Source of the DNA: Magnetospirillum sp.
GTDB taxonomy: Bacteria; Pseudomonadota; Alphaproteobacteria; Rhodospirillales; Magnetospirillaceae
Assembly: GCA_016183945.1 (NCBI GenBank)
Contig: JACPDP010000070.1
Span: 1-31,795 of the forward strand
Reading direction: 5' to 3'
Length of the DNA stretch: 31,795 bases
Part shown: piece after piece, positions 18,283 through 30,250 of the stretch
How positions within the stretch are numbered: the stretch's first letter is position 1
Layout: each line of letters begins with the position of its first letter
Translations under genes and position numbers: made by a program
Notes under the pieces: generated by a model
What the model was told of the DNA's origin: nothing
What the model saw: the letters and a program-made list of their open reading frames with translations, nothing else
Database searches by the model: none

Positions 18283-19413
18283 ATGAAAGCCCACCGACTG
18301 CTCGACCCCGCCATGTCCCTGGCCCGCCGACTGCGGCGGCGCGGGCCGGCCTCGGGCGTGCTGCTGCTGAGTTTCGGCGGCCTCGGCGACACCGTGCTGT
18401 TCTCGCTGCTGCTGCCGCGCTTTGCCGGGCTGGCGCGGCCGGGGGAGAAGGTCACCGTGCTGCTGCGCGCCGATGCGGCCCGCATGGCCTTCGTCTTTCC
18501 CCCCGAGATCGAGGTCATCACGGTGGACGCCGGCCGGCTGCGGCGTCCCGGTCCCCGCTTCCGCCTGTTCGGCGAGCTCTACGCCGCCCACTATCGGCTG
18601 GTGGTCTCCACCGACTTCCTGCGCCACCCCGACCTCGACGAGGCCATCGCCGCCGCCTGTGCCGCGCCCGAGACGGCGGCGATGGAACCGCGCTCCTGGC
18701 CGAAATACGACCGTCGCCTGGCCGCCAATCGCCGCCTCTGGGGGCGTCTGTTCGACTCGGGTGCGCCGCTGCAGGACAAGGTGGTGCGCTGGAATCGCTT
18801 CGCCGATTTCCTCACCGGCCAAGCCGGGCCGGCGCCGCTGGTGCGCCTGCCGCCCGAACGGATGCCGCCGGCAAAGCCGCTGGCCGCGCCCACCGTGGTG
18901 GTGCAGCCGTTCTCGGCGGTGAAGGCCAAGCAGGTGCCGCCCGACTTCCTGCGCCGGCTGCTGGCGGAGGTGCCCGAGGGCTGGCGGACGCTGATCGCCG
19001 GGCATCCCTCGGACATCGAGCGCAATCCGGAGTACCGGCCGCTGCTGGCGTTGCCCGACGTCGCCTTCGAGCCGGCGCCCTTCGCCGAACTGGCCGGCGT
19101 GCTGCGCGCCGCCCGGCTGGTGGTGTCGGTGGATACCGCCTGCATGCACCTTGCCACGGCATTGGGGGCGCCGACGCTGTGCCTGGCGGGGGCCGCCTAT
19201 CATGGCGAGATCGTCCCCTACGCCGCCGAGATCACCCCGCCCAACCTGCGCTTCCTCACCGTGGCCATGGCGTGCGCCGGCTGCCTCGGCGCCTGCCGGC
19301 TGCCGGCGGTGGACGGCATGTACCCCTGCGTTGCCGCCCTCGACGCCGAGGCTGCCGCCGCCGTGGTGCGCGACATGATCGGCGAGGGCGATCTCAAGGG
19401 TGGGGCGGCATGA
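18283..19413 (+). CDS. Glycosyltransferase family 9 (heptosyltransferase-like), first of three
   Basis: 376-residue GT-B protein of the family of lipopolysaccharide heptosyltransferases. The N-terminal acceptor loop is SFGGLGDTVLFSLLLPRF, with the catalytic-type aspartate in GLGD. The donor domain has VSVDTACMHLATALGAPTLCL, the D-T/S-x-x-x-H motif that binds the nucleotide sugar. Near the C-terminus lies a cysteine cluster, C-x2-C-x3-C-x10-C (starting CAGCLGAC), which recurs in the next two genes. It overlaps the next gene by 4 nt (ATGA) and is a close relative of it. The sugar transferred is unknown; lipopolysaccharide core or another surface glycan is likely. Confidence 0.85.
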   Translation: MKAHRLLDPAMSLARRLRRRGPASGVLLLSFGGLGDTVLFSLLLPRFAGLARPGEKVTVLLRADAARMAFVFPPEIEVITVDAGRLRRPGPRFRLFGELYAAHYRLVVSTDFLRHPDLDEAIAAACAAPETAAMEPRSWPKYDRRLAANRRLWGRLFDSGAPLQDKVVRWNRFADFLTGQAGPAPLVRLPPERMPPAKPLAAPTVVVQPFSAVKAKQVPPDFLRRLLAEVPEGWRTLIAGHPSDIERNPEYRPLLALPDVAFEPAPFAELAGVLRAARLVVSVDTACMHLATALGAPTLCLAGAAYHGEIVPYAAEITPPNLRFLTVAMACAGCLGACRLPAVDGMYPCVAALDAEAAAAVVRDMIGEGDLKGGAA

Positions 19414-20492
19414 AGATCGGCAATCGCCTCGACACGCTGATGTTCAAGCTGCTGCGGCTGATCAGGCGCAAGGAAAAGCCCAGCGGCGTGCTGCTGGTGA
19501 GCAGCCGCGGCCCGGCCGAGATGGTGTTCCTTTCGGCGGTGTTGCCGCGCTTCATGCGGCTGGCCGACGAGCGCGAGCCGGTGACGCTGCTGTGCCGCAC
19601 CGACGCCGCCGGCATGTCCTTCCTGTTTCCGGGCACCCTGCGCATTCGCCGGCTGCGCTTCGACACCCTCGAAAGCCTGGGGGCGCGCTGGCGGCTGTTC
19701 CGCGAGCTCTATACCGGCAATTGGCGGCTGGCCGTGCTGCTCGACCACCAGGCCGACGCCGGTGCCGCCCTGGTCGCCGCCACCCAAGCCGCGGGGACCG
19801 GCGCCATGAAGGGCTCGGCCAAACGGGGCGGCGGCATCAAGCGCATCGTCGATGTCGGCTCGCCCAACCAGGACAAGATTTTGCGCTGGTCGCGCTATGC
19901 CGACGAGCTGCTGGACGATCGCCAGGAGCCGCAACTGGCGCTGATCACCGGGGTGCGCCTGCCCGCCGCCGCCCGCCTGCCGCCCACGGCGGTGCTGATG
20001 CCGTTCTCGGGGGTGCGTCCGCGCCAGTTGCCGCCCGAGCTGTGGCGGCTGGTGATCGCCGCCCTGCCGACCGACTGGAAGGTGCGCGTCGCCGGGCACC
20101 AAAGCGACTTCGACCGCAATCCGGAATTCGCCAGCCTGTTCCGCCTGCCCAATGTGGTGCCCGAGACCAGTGATTTCGAGCGGCTGACCTCGGTGTTGCG
20201 CGGCTCGCGCATGGTGGTGGGCGTCGACACCGCGGCGCTGCATCTGGCGGTGCTGCTGGGCGTGCCCACGCTGTGCCTCGCCAGTGCCGCCTTTGTCGGC
20301 GCCGGGGTGCCCTATGACGACCGGGTGATGCCGGCCCATGTCCACTTCTTCTATGCCCCGCTGAAGTGCCAGGGCTGCCTGGGCCGCTGCACGTTCCCGC
20401 TGGAGAACGGCAGGTACAAATGTGTCGAGGCCCTCGACACCGATGCCATGCTGTCCATGGTCGGCGACATCCTGGCGCGGGGCGCGGTGTGA
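19410..20492 (+). CDS. Glycosyltransferase family 9 paralogue lacking the G-D acceptor motif
   Basis: 360-residue paralogue of the preceding gene. Shared blocks include SGVLLVS, LPRFMRLA, TDAAGMSFLFP, QDKILRWSRYADEL and VGVDTAALHLAVLLGVPTLCL. The usual GLGD loop is replaced by SRGPAEMVFLS, so the aspartate thought to act as general base in heptosyltransferases is missing (Glu follows in a similar place). The donor-binding D-T-x-x-x-H motif and the C-x2-C-x3-C-x10-C cluster are kept. ATG 19410 overlaps the previous stop as ATGA. It may be a non-catalytic partner or have shifted specificity. A 14-bp tandem duplication covers the 3' end. Confidence 0.83.
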   Translation: MKIGNRLDTLMFKLLRLIRRKEKPSGVLLVSSRGPAEMVFLSAVLPRFMRLADEREPVTLLCRTDAAGMSFLFPGTLRIRRLRFDTLESLGARWRLFRELYTGNWRLAVLLDHQADAGAALVAATQAAGTGAMKGSAKRGGGIKRIVDVGSPNQDKILRWSRYADELLDDRQEPQLALITGVRLPAAARLPPTAVLMPFSGVRPRQLPPELWRLVIAALPTDWKVRVAGHQSDFDRNPEFASLFRLPNVVPETSDFERLTSVLRGSRMVVGVDTAALHLAVLLGVPTLCLASAAFVGAGVPYDDRVMPAHVHFFYAPLKCQGCLGRCTFPLENGRYKCVEALDTDAMLSMVGDILARGAV

Positions 20493-20504
20493 GGGGCGCG
20501 GTGT
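20479..20504 (+). repeat. 14-bp-period tandem duplication at a gene end
   Basis: GGGGCGCGGTGT occurs at 20479-20490 and again at 20493-20504, period 14. The first copy supplies the stop of the second GT9 gene (TGA, 20490-20492) and the second lies just before the third GT9 start at 20509. It looks like a recent slippage event; no function is inferred. Confidence 0.6.
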
Positions 20505-20508
20505 AGGC

Positions 20509-21672
20509 ATGGGATTTCTCGCGACACTGTTTCCCCGCGGCATGCGGCGGCGTTGGTGGATGTTCCGGCCCATCGACGCGCTGGTGGCGCTGTGGCCGGC
20601 GCCACGCCGACGACACGGCCTGTTGGTGGTGCGCATGGACGGCATCGGCGACATGGTGATGTTCCGCCGGGCGCTCGACCATTACCCCGCCGCCTTCGGG
20701 GCCGGGCAGGGCGACATCACCGTGCTGGGCTGCAATTCGTGGAAGTCGCTGGCCGGAGAAGTGTTCAGGGGCTTTCGCGTGGTGGCCATCGACGAGCACG
20801 CCTTCGAGAAGAAGTGGCTCTACCGCCTCAAGATCGCCCTGTGGGTGCGCCGCCAGGGTTTTGCCGCCGCCGTCTGCGACATGTTCATGCGCAAGACGCT
20901 GACCGCCGATTCCCTGGTGTGGATGAGCCGGGCCCCCGCCCGCGTCGTCTGCACCCCGTTCATCACCGAGCGCACCCGCGCCGAATATGCCTGGTACCTC
21001 GCGAAGGCGACGCGGGTGATCGACACCGGCGCCTATCCCACCCATGAGGGGCTGCGCCACTTCACCTTCCTCGAAGCGGTGAGCGGGCGGCCGCACCCGC
21101 CCGAAGTGCCGGCCATCCCGTGGCGCGAGCAGGCGCCCAGGGTTCCGGCCGGGGCGGCCTATGTGGCGATGAATTTCGGCTCCAACGAGCCGGGGCGGCG
21201 CTGGCCGTTCGAGCAGTTCCTCGCCCTGGCGCGGCACTGCCTGGGGGCGGGCTTCCGGGTGGTGTTCGTCGGCGGCCCGCAGGAAGCCTTCGCCAAGCCG
21301 GCGGTGGCGGCGCTCGACCATCCCGGGGTGATCGATCGTATCGCCGCCACTTCGGTGCCCGAGTTGATCGACATCCTCAAGCATGCCGCCTGCGTCGTCA
21401 GCAACGATACCGGTCCCGGCCATCTGGCGCTGGGCGTCGGCGCCCCCACGGTGCTGATCGCCGGCGGCGGCCATTTCGGCTGCTTCGTACCCTATCCGGA
21501 AGCCATCCGGCCACCGGGAAGCGCCTTCCTCAACCGCCGGATGGAGTGTTACCACTGCCTGTGGCGCTGCCCCAAGCGGGCCACCCCCCAGCACGCCTTC
21601 CCCTGCGTTGCCGACGTCACGGTGGACGAGGCATGGGCGGCCGTGTCATGTTGCATCGCAACAAAGAGCTGA
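20509..21672 (+). CDS. Glycosyltransferase family 9 (heptosyltransferase-like), third of three
   Basis: 387-residue GT9 protein, more distant from the first two. The acceptor loop is VVRMDGIGDMVMFRRAL with GIGD intact; the donor domain shows NFGSNEPGRRWP and VVSNDTGPGHLALGVGAPTVL, the classical form of the motif. The C-terminal cysteine cluster is C-x2-C-x3-C-x11-C (starting CYHCLWRC), one residue longer than in its neighbours. ATG 20509 lies 16 nt after the previous stop with only a weak ribosome site (GTAGGC). An in-frame ATG further upstream overlaps the previous gene and is unlikely. Expected to act in the cytoplasm on a membrane-bound glycan acceptor. Confidence 0.87.
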   Translation: MGFLATLFPRGMRRRWWMFRPIDALVALWPAPRRRHGLLVVRMDGIGDMVMFRRALDHYPAAFGAGQGDITVLGCNSWKSLAGEVFRGFRVVAIDEHAFEKKWLYRLKIALWVRRQGFAAAVCDMFMRKTLTADSLVWMSRAPARVVCTPFITERTRAEYAWYLAKATRVIDTGAYPTHEGLRHFTFLEAVSGRPHPPEVPAIPWREQAPRVPAGAAYVAMNFGSNEPGRRWPFEQFLALARHCLGAGFRVVFVGGPQEAFAKPAVAALDHPGVIDRIAATSVPELIDILKHAACVVSNDTGPGHLALGVGAPTVLIAGGGHFGCFVPYPEAIRPPGSAFLNRRMECYHCLWRCPKRATPQHAFPCVADVTVDEAWAAVSCCIATKS

Positions 21673-21846
21673 CCGCACCGCAATCCACAACATGTATGGC
21701 CAATCCGTAGGTATGCCTACCGGATGGCGTGGATGCCCCTCTGTCAAGCGTGGCGACGATAGGGGCGGGTAAATAAATATATTGCGCATGCGGCTACCAC
21801 TTTAGTAACAAAGTTACCGTTAGTCATAGCGCTGAAGGGGTCGGCC
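21673..21846 (+). promoter_or_regulatory. phaZ upstream region with AT-rich patch and dyads
   Basis: 174 bp separate the GT9 operon from phaZ. A hairpin with one bulge, ATCCGTAGG/CCTAC(C)GGAT (21703-21725), may end the upstream transcript, though no U-tract follows. An AT-rich tract TAAATAAATATATT (21770-21783) stands out in this GC-rich DNA and is a plausible promoter upstream element. It is followed by the palindrome CGCATGCG (21785-21792) and the dyad GTAAC-AAA-GTTAC (21804-21816), both possible operators. GAAGGGG sits 6 nt before the phaZ start. Exact promoter boxes could not be assigned. Confidence 0.35.
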
Positions 21847-23136
<1,290 letters not shown>

Positions 23137-23508
23137 CCGCTGCGGCAAGTGTTGCCTGCACAAGCTGCAGGACGACGACAGCGATCGTGTCCACTACACC
23201 AACGTCGCCTGCCGGCTGCTGAACCTCGGCACCTGCCAGTGCAAGGACTATGCGAACCGCTGGGACAGCGTGCCCGACTGCGTGCAGTTGGGGCCGCTGG
23301 TCATGGACGGCATCGACTGGCTGCCCTCCACCTGCGCCTACAGCCTGCTGGCCAAGGGCAAGACCCTGCCGTGGTGGCACCCGCTGGTCTCCGGCGACCC
23401 CGAAACGGTGCACCGGGCCGGCATATCGGTGCGCAGCAAGTGCATCCCGGAAAACCGCGCCGGCCCCCTCAACCACCACATCGTCACCTGGCCGGAGTAG
23501 AAATCGAC

Positions 23509-23564
23509 CTGGAGCGCGGGCGTTCCGCCCGCATTCGTGTGCGGGCGGGACGCCCGCGCTCCAG
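23509..23564. repeat. Large inverted repeat with 24-bp arms
   Basis: Arms 23509-23532 (CTGGAGCGCGGGCGTTCCGC...) and 23541-23564 pair over 24 positions with one G.T mismatch, separated by ATTCGTGT. It begins 8 nt after the YcgN-type stop. The stem is too GC-rich and has no U-tract, yet in RNA it would be very stable and could act as a terminator or 3'-end protector. Its look is that of a dispersed intergenic palindrome. Confidence 0.75.
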
Positions 23565-23609
23565 GGGACGGTTGCCCCCATCGGCTCCGCCCTGCTATCC
23601 CTTCGGGCC

Positions 23610-24302
23610 ATGAGCAAGGCGTTGTTCCTCGATCTGCCCGGCCGCTCCCTGGCCATCGCCGTCAAGCGCTCCGGCACGGCCCGGCGCATGAGTTTACGGC
23701 TCGATCCGTTGGGCGGCGTGGTGGTGGTGCTGCCGGTGGGGGTTCCCGTGGCGGAAGCCGAGCGCTTCGCCCGGCGCCAGCGCGACTGGATCGCCGGCCG
23801 GCTGGCGGCGCTGCCCGGCCGCATCGCGCTGGTGCCGGGCACCGCCGTGCCGCTGCTGGGTGTTGCCCACGACATCCGCCACGCCCCCGAAGCCCGCCGC
23901 GGCGTGTGGGCCGAGGGCGGCGCACTGCACGTCTCCGGTCGGGCCGAGCATGTCGGGCGGCGGGTGGTGGATTTCCTCAAGGCCGAGGCGCGGCGGCAGA
24001 TCGCCCCACGCTGCCAGGCCATGGCCGAGCGCATCGGCGCCAAGGTCGGGCGCCTGTCCATGCGCGACACCCGCTCGCGCTGGGGAAGTTGCACCGCAGG
24101 CGGCGATCTCGCCTTTTCGTGGCGGCTGGTGATGGCGCCGGAGTGGGTGCTGACCTATGTGGTGGCGCACGAGGTGGCGCATCTCGCCGAACTCAACCAC
24201 GGCCCCCGTTTCTGGGCCGTCGTCGCCGACCTCGCCGACGACCCCGGCCCACCCCGCGCCTGGCTGAAGCGGCATGGGCCGGAGCTGCACCGCTACGGGT
24301 GA
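23610..24302 (+). CDS. YgjP-type zinc metallopeptidase-like protein
   Basis: 230-residue protein of the YgjP/DUF45 family (SprT-like fold). The zinc motif is HEVAH (H187, E188, H191) with the third ligand H197 in LNHGPRFW. Ahead of it, the family block RDTRSRWGSCTAGGDLAFSWRL is complete. The N-terminal half is the usual beta-rich region with KRSGTARRMSLRL. It is presumed to be a cytoplasmic metallopeptidase or a metal-dependent hydrolase; no substrate is known. ATG 23610 gives the family start, although the ribosome site (CGGGC) is weak. It ends convergently against metH with a hairpin between. Confidence 0.9.
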   Translation: MSKALFLDLPGRSLAIAVKRSGTARRMSLRLDPLGGVVVVLPVGVPVAEAERFARRQRDWIAGRLAALPGRIALVPGTAVPLLGVAHDIRHAPEARRGVWAEGGALHVSGRAEHVGRRVVDFLKAEARRQIAPRCQAMAERIGAKVGRLSMRDTRSRWGSCTAGGDLAFSWRLVMAPEWVLTYVVAHEVAHLAELNHGPRFWAVVADLADDPGPPRAWLKRHGPELHRYG

Positions 24303-24310
24303 GGCGATGG

Positions 24311-24336
24311 CCCTCCCCTGCCGTAGGCGGGGAGGG
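24311..24336. terminator. Probable bidirectional hairpin between ygjP-like gene and metH
   Basis: CCCTCCCC-T-GCC (24311-24322) pairs with GGC-GGGGAGGG (24326-24336), with one bulged T and loop GTA. It lies in the 47-bp gap between two convergent genes, the usual place for a shared terminator. On the plus strand it is followed by TGAAAAGG, without a real U-tract, so Rho or processing may be needed. It may also belong to a dispersed repeat class. Confidence 0.5.
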
Positions 24337-24349
24337 TGAAAAGGTGGCC

Positions 24350-27795
<3,446 letters not shown>

Positions 27796-27799
<4 letters not shown>

Positions 27800-28176
27800 G
27801 AATTTTCCACCTGTGGCTTATCCCCCAACGCGGCCTTGATCACGTCCAGCACGCCTTCGAGGTTGTCGATCACATCATTGCTCCAAAAACGCAGCACAAC
27901 ATATCCTTCGTGCCGTAAATACGCGGTGCGCCGCTCGTCATACGTAGCGTGTTCCGGGTCAGCGTGCTGACCACCATCGAGTTCGACGACCAGTTTGGCA
28001 TCGATGCAGACGAAGTCGAGAATGTACGGCCCCAGGGGATGCTGACGGCGAATTCTTGCTCCATCCAATTGCCCGGCCCGTAGCCTGCGCCATAGCCGCT
28101 TCTCGACCTCGGTCGCCAGTTCGGTGCGCAATTTGCGGGCGCGCTCAATTTGCGTCTTCGGCTTCCAAGTCACCAT
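27796..28176 (-). CDS. DUF559 nuclease-like protein between metF and metH
   Basis: 126-residue protein of the DUF559 family, related to very-short-patch repair and restriction-like endonucleases. The core FVCIDAKLVVELDGGQH followed by YDERRTAYLRHEGYVVLRFW shows the PD-(D/E)xK-like pattern (D..., ExDG.QH). The N-terminus is basic (RARKLRTELATEVEKRLWRRLR), as is common in the family. Its biological role is unestablished. It is translationally coupled to metH (4-nt overlap) and directly follows an inverted repeat at the end of metF. Such solitary DUF559 genes are common and mobile-looking; here one sits inside a conserved biosynthetic operon without breaking it. Confidence 0.88.
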
Positions 28177-28182
28177 ATTGAT

Positions 28183-28295
28183 CCCCTCGCCCGCCTGCGG
28201 GAGAGGGAGGGGCCCGCGGAACGCGGGAGGGTGAGGGCTGGGTCCGCCGGCACCAGGCCCTCACCCCTGCCCCTCTCCCGCAAGCGGGCGAGGGG
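28183..28295. repeat. Inverted repeat (MITE-like or REP-like) overlapping the metF 3' end
   Basis: The ends CCCCTCGCCCGC (from 28183) and GCGGGCGAGGGG (to 28295) are exact inverse complements. They continue inward with TGCGGGAGAGGG on the left and CCCTCTCCCGCA on the right, and with GGGTGAGGG/CCCTCACCC deeper in, after which the two sides differ by a small GCGGAACGC hairpin. The total is 113 bp. It lies between DUF559 and metF, and its right part supplies the last codons and the stop of metF. No transposase or target duplication was seen. Confidence 0.7.
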
Positions 28296-29172
28296 TTCTT
28301 CTAACGCCCAGGATGTGGCAGATGGCGTAGGCGAGATCGGCGCGGTTCAGCGTGTAGAAGTGGAAGTCCTCCACCCCGTCCGCCGCCAGCGCCCGGCACT
28401 GCTCGGCGGCGACGGTGGCGGCCACCAGGCGGCGGGTCTCGGGGTCGTCGTCGAGGCCCTCGAACATCTCGGCCATCCAGCCCGGCACCGAGGCGCCGCA
28501 GGCTGCCGAAAATTTCTGCACCTGGGTGAAATTGGTCACCGGCAGGATGCCCGGCACGATGGGCACCGCGATACTGGCCTTGTCGCAGCGTTCGAGGAAG
28601 CGGCGGTAGTGGTCGACGTCGAAGAAATACTGGGTGATGGCCCGGGTGGCGCCGGCGTCGATCTTGCGCTTGAGGTTGTCGAGGTCGAAGGCGGCGTTGG
28701 GGGCGTCGGGATGGGTCTCGGGGTAGGCCGCCACCGAAATCTCGAAATCGGCGATGCGCTTCAGCCCCGCCACCAGGTCGGCGGCATAAGCGTAGCCGCC
28801 CGGATGCGGCTCGTAGCGGGCGCCCTCGGGCGCATCGCCGCGCAATGCCACGATGTGACGGATGCCTTCGTCCCAGTAGCGCCGCGCGATATCATCCACC
28901 TCGCCCTGGCTGTGGCCGACGCAGGTGAGGTGCGCCGCCGGCTTCAGGCTGGTCTCGCGGGCGATGCGCACCACCGTCTCGTGGGTGCGCTCGCGCGTGG
29001 TGCCGCCGGCGCCGTAGGTCACCGAGACGAATTGCGGACCCAGGGGCTCCAGGCGCTGGATACACTCCCACAGCGACTGGACCATCTTGTCGGTCTTGGG
29101 CGGGAAGAATTCGAACGAGACCCGCACCGGCCGGCGGCTGGCGGCGATGGGCAATCGGGGAGGATGGTTCAC
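28261..29172 (-). CDS. metF: 5,10-methylenetetrahydrofolate reductase
   Basis: 303-residue flavin TIM-barrel enzyme that reduces 5,10-methylene-THF to 5-methyl-THF, the methyl donor for MetH. Motifs in order are VSFEFFPPKTDKM with the catalytic glutamate, SVTYGAGGTTRERT, HLTCVGHS, IVALRGDAPEG, TQYFFDVDHYRRF and VPGILPVTNFTQ. The start is GTG 29172, overlapping the regulator stop (GTGA). The native C-terminus appears to end near ICHILGVRR; the last eleven residues (TPRPLAGEGQG) are written by the inverted repeat at 28183-28295, so the original stop was lost. They follow the barrel and should not harm activity. Confidence 0.96.
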   Translation of the reverse strand: MNHPPRLPIAASRRPVRVSFEFFPPKTDKMVQSLWECIQRLEPLGPQFVSVTYGAGGTTRERTHETVVRIARETSLKPAAHLTCVGHSQGEVDDIARRYWDEGIRHIVALRGDAPEGARYEPHPGGYAYAADLVAGLKRIADFEISVAAYPETHPDAPNAAFDLDNLKRKIDAGATRAITQYFFDVDHYRRFLERCDKASIAVPIVPGILPVTNFTQVQKFSAACGASVPGWMAEMFEGLDDDPETRRLVAATVAAEQCRALAADGVEDFHFYTLNRADLAYAICHILGVRRTPRPLAGEGQG

Positions 29173-30122
29173 GCGGAAGCTCCTGTGGGTAGATCGGCGG
29201 GCCGGGTCGCCCGCCAGATCACGACGGTCAGCGGGCCGCCGGGCAGGTGGATGGTGGCGCCGGGCGCCAGCCCGGCGGCGGTCAGCCAGCCCTCGACCTC
29301 GGCGTCGGAAAAGCCGAGACGGCGATGGGCGTGCTGGTCGCGCAACACTTCGAGCCCGTGCGGCGCCAGATCGACGATGGCCAGCACGCCGCCGGGACGC
29401 AGCACCCGCGCCGCCTCGGCCACCACCTGGCCGGGTTCGGCGGCGTAGTGCAGCACCTGATGGATGGTCACCGCATCGGCCGAGCCGTCGGCCAGCGGCA
29501 GTTGGGTGATGTCGCCCTGGCGCACCATGCAGTTGCGCAAGCCGGCGCGTTCCAGGTTGGCCCGGGCCGCCGCCAGCATTTCACGCGACAGGTCGATGCC
29601 GACGGCGCGGTCCACCAGGGGACCCAGCACTTCGAGGATGCGGCCGGTGCCGGTGCCGAGATCGACCAGGTCGCCGACCTTGTGCCCGTTGAACACCGAG
29701 ACCAGAGCCCGCTCCACCTCGCCGTCATCCACCTGCAACGAGCGGATCTCGTCCCAGCGCGCGGCGTTGTCGCGGAAATAGGCCAGCGCCCGTTCGGCGC
29801 GGGCGGCACGCACGCCGTCGAGGCGCTGCAGGTCGAGCGACAGGGTGGGGTCGCCGGAGGGGAGCAGGGCCAGCAGGGTGGCGGCCAGCTCGGCACCGGC
29901 GCCCTTGCCGGCCAGGCGGTAGAAGGCCCAGGCGCCCTCGGGGAAGCGGTCGAGCAGCCCGGCCTCGCACATCAGTTTGAGATGACGCGACACGCGCGGC
30001 TGGCTCTGGCCCAGGATGTGGGTGAGTTCGCTGACCGTCAGCTCACCCTGCGCGCACAGCGCCAGCAGCCGCAGCCGGGTCGGCTCCGCCGCCGCCCTCA
30101 AGCCCGCCAACACCGCATCCAA
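29169..30122 (-). CDS. ArsR-family regulator fused to a SAM-dependent methyltransferase domain (SahR-like)
   Basis: 317 residues. The N-terminal winged helix (about 1-85) has LRLLALCAQGELTVSELTHI and recognition helix SQPRVSRHLKLM; no metal-binding cysteine pair of the ArsR type is visible. The C-terminal half is a class I methyltransferase fold with the SAM motif VDLGTGTGRILEVLG, then VGIDLS and HYAAEPGQVVAEAARVLRPGG. Such fusions sit ahead of metF/metH in alphaproteobacteria and resemble the SahR group, which senses S-adenosylhomocysteine and controls the methionine cycle; that assignment is by context. TTG 30122 is used, with AAAGGAG 6 nt before it. Overlap with metF is 4 nt (GTGA). Regulation is probably autogenous through the palindrome at 30226-30241. 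Confidence 0.85.
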   Translation of the reverse strand: MDAVLAGLRAAAEPTRLRLLALCAQGELTVSELTHILGQSQPRVSRHLKLMCEAGLLDRFPEGAWAFYRLAGKGAGAELAATLLALLPSGDPTLSLDLQRLDGVRAARAERALAYFRDNAARWDEIRSLQVDDGEVERALVSVFNGHKVGDLVDLGTGTGRILEVLGPLVDRAVGIDLSREMLAAARANLERAGLRNCMVRQGDITQLPLADGSADAVTIHQVLHYAAEPGQVVAEAARVLRPGGVLAIVDLAPHGLEVLRDQHAHRRLGFSDAEVEGWLTAAGLAPGATIHLPGGPLTVVIWRATRPADLPTGASA

Positions 30123-30138
30123 AAGAGTCTCCTTTCGT

Positions 30139-30206
30139 TTGCCCCTCGGGCGCTCGCATCCGCTCGCTTGGCCGCGGCCTCAATGGCCGCGGGTAAGCCT
30201 GGAGCA
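30139..30206. repeat. Dispersed GC-rich palindromic repeat, copy 3
   Basis: Reads TTGCCCCTCGGGCGC then TCGCATCCGCTCGCTTGGCC, GCGGCCTCAATGGCCGCGGG and TAAGCCTGGAGC. The middle GCGGCC/GGCCGC forms a hairpin. It is the fullest match to 13519-13592 and shares the core with 8311-8355. It lies in the leader of the regulator-metF-metH operon, between the putative operator and the start codon. Confidence 0.65.
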
Positions 30207-30225
30207 CGGGCACCTTGGAAAACAT

Positions 30226-30241
30226 ATAAACATATCTTTAT
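30226..30241. promoter_or_regulatory. Near-perfect AT-rich palindrome, candidate operator of the ArsR-type regulator
   Basis: ATAAACATATCTTTAT is palindromic at 14 of 16 positions (ATAAA...TTTAT around ATAT, with a C/C mismatch pair). ArsR-family proteins usually bind 12- to 18-bp AT-rich dyads of this sort. It is 104 bp upstream of the regulator start and stands out in GC-rich DNA. It could control the leftward met operon, the rightward mlaC-like gene, or both. Confidence 0.5.
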
Positions 30242-30250
30242 GCGGACATG

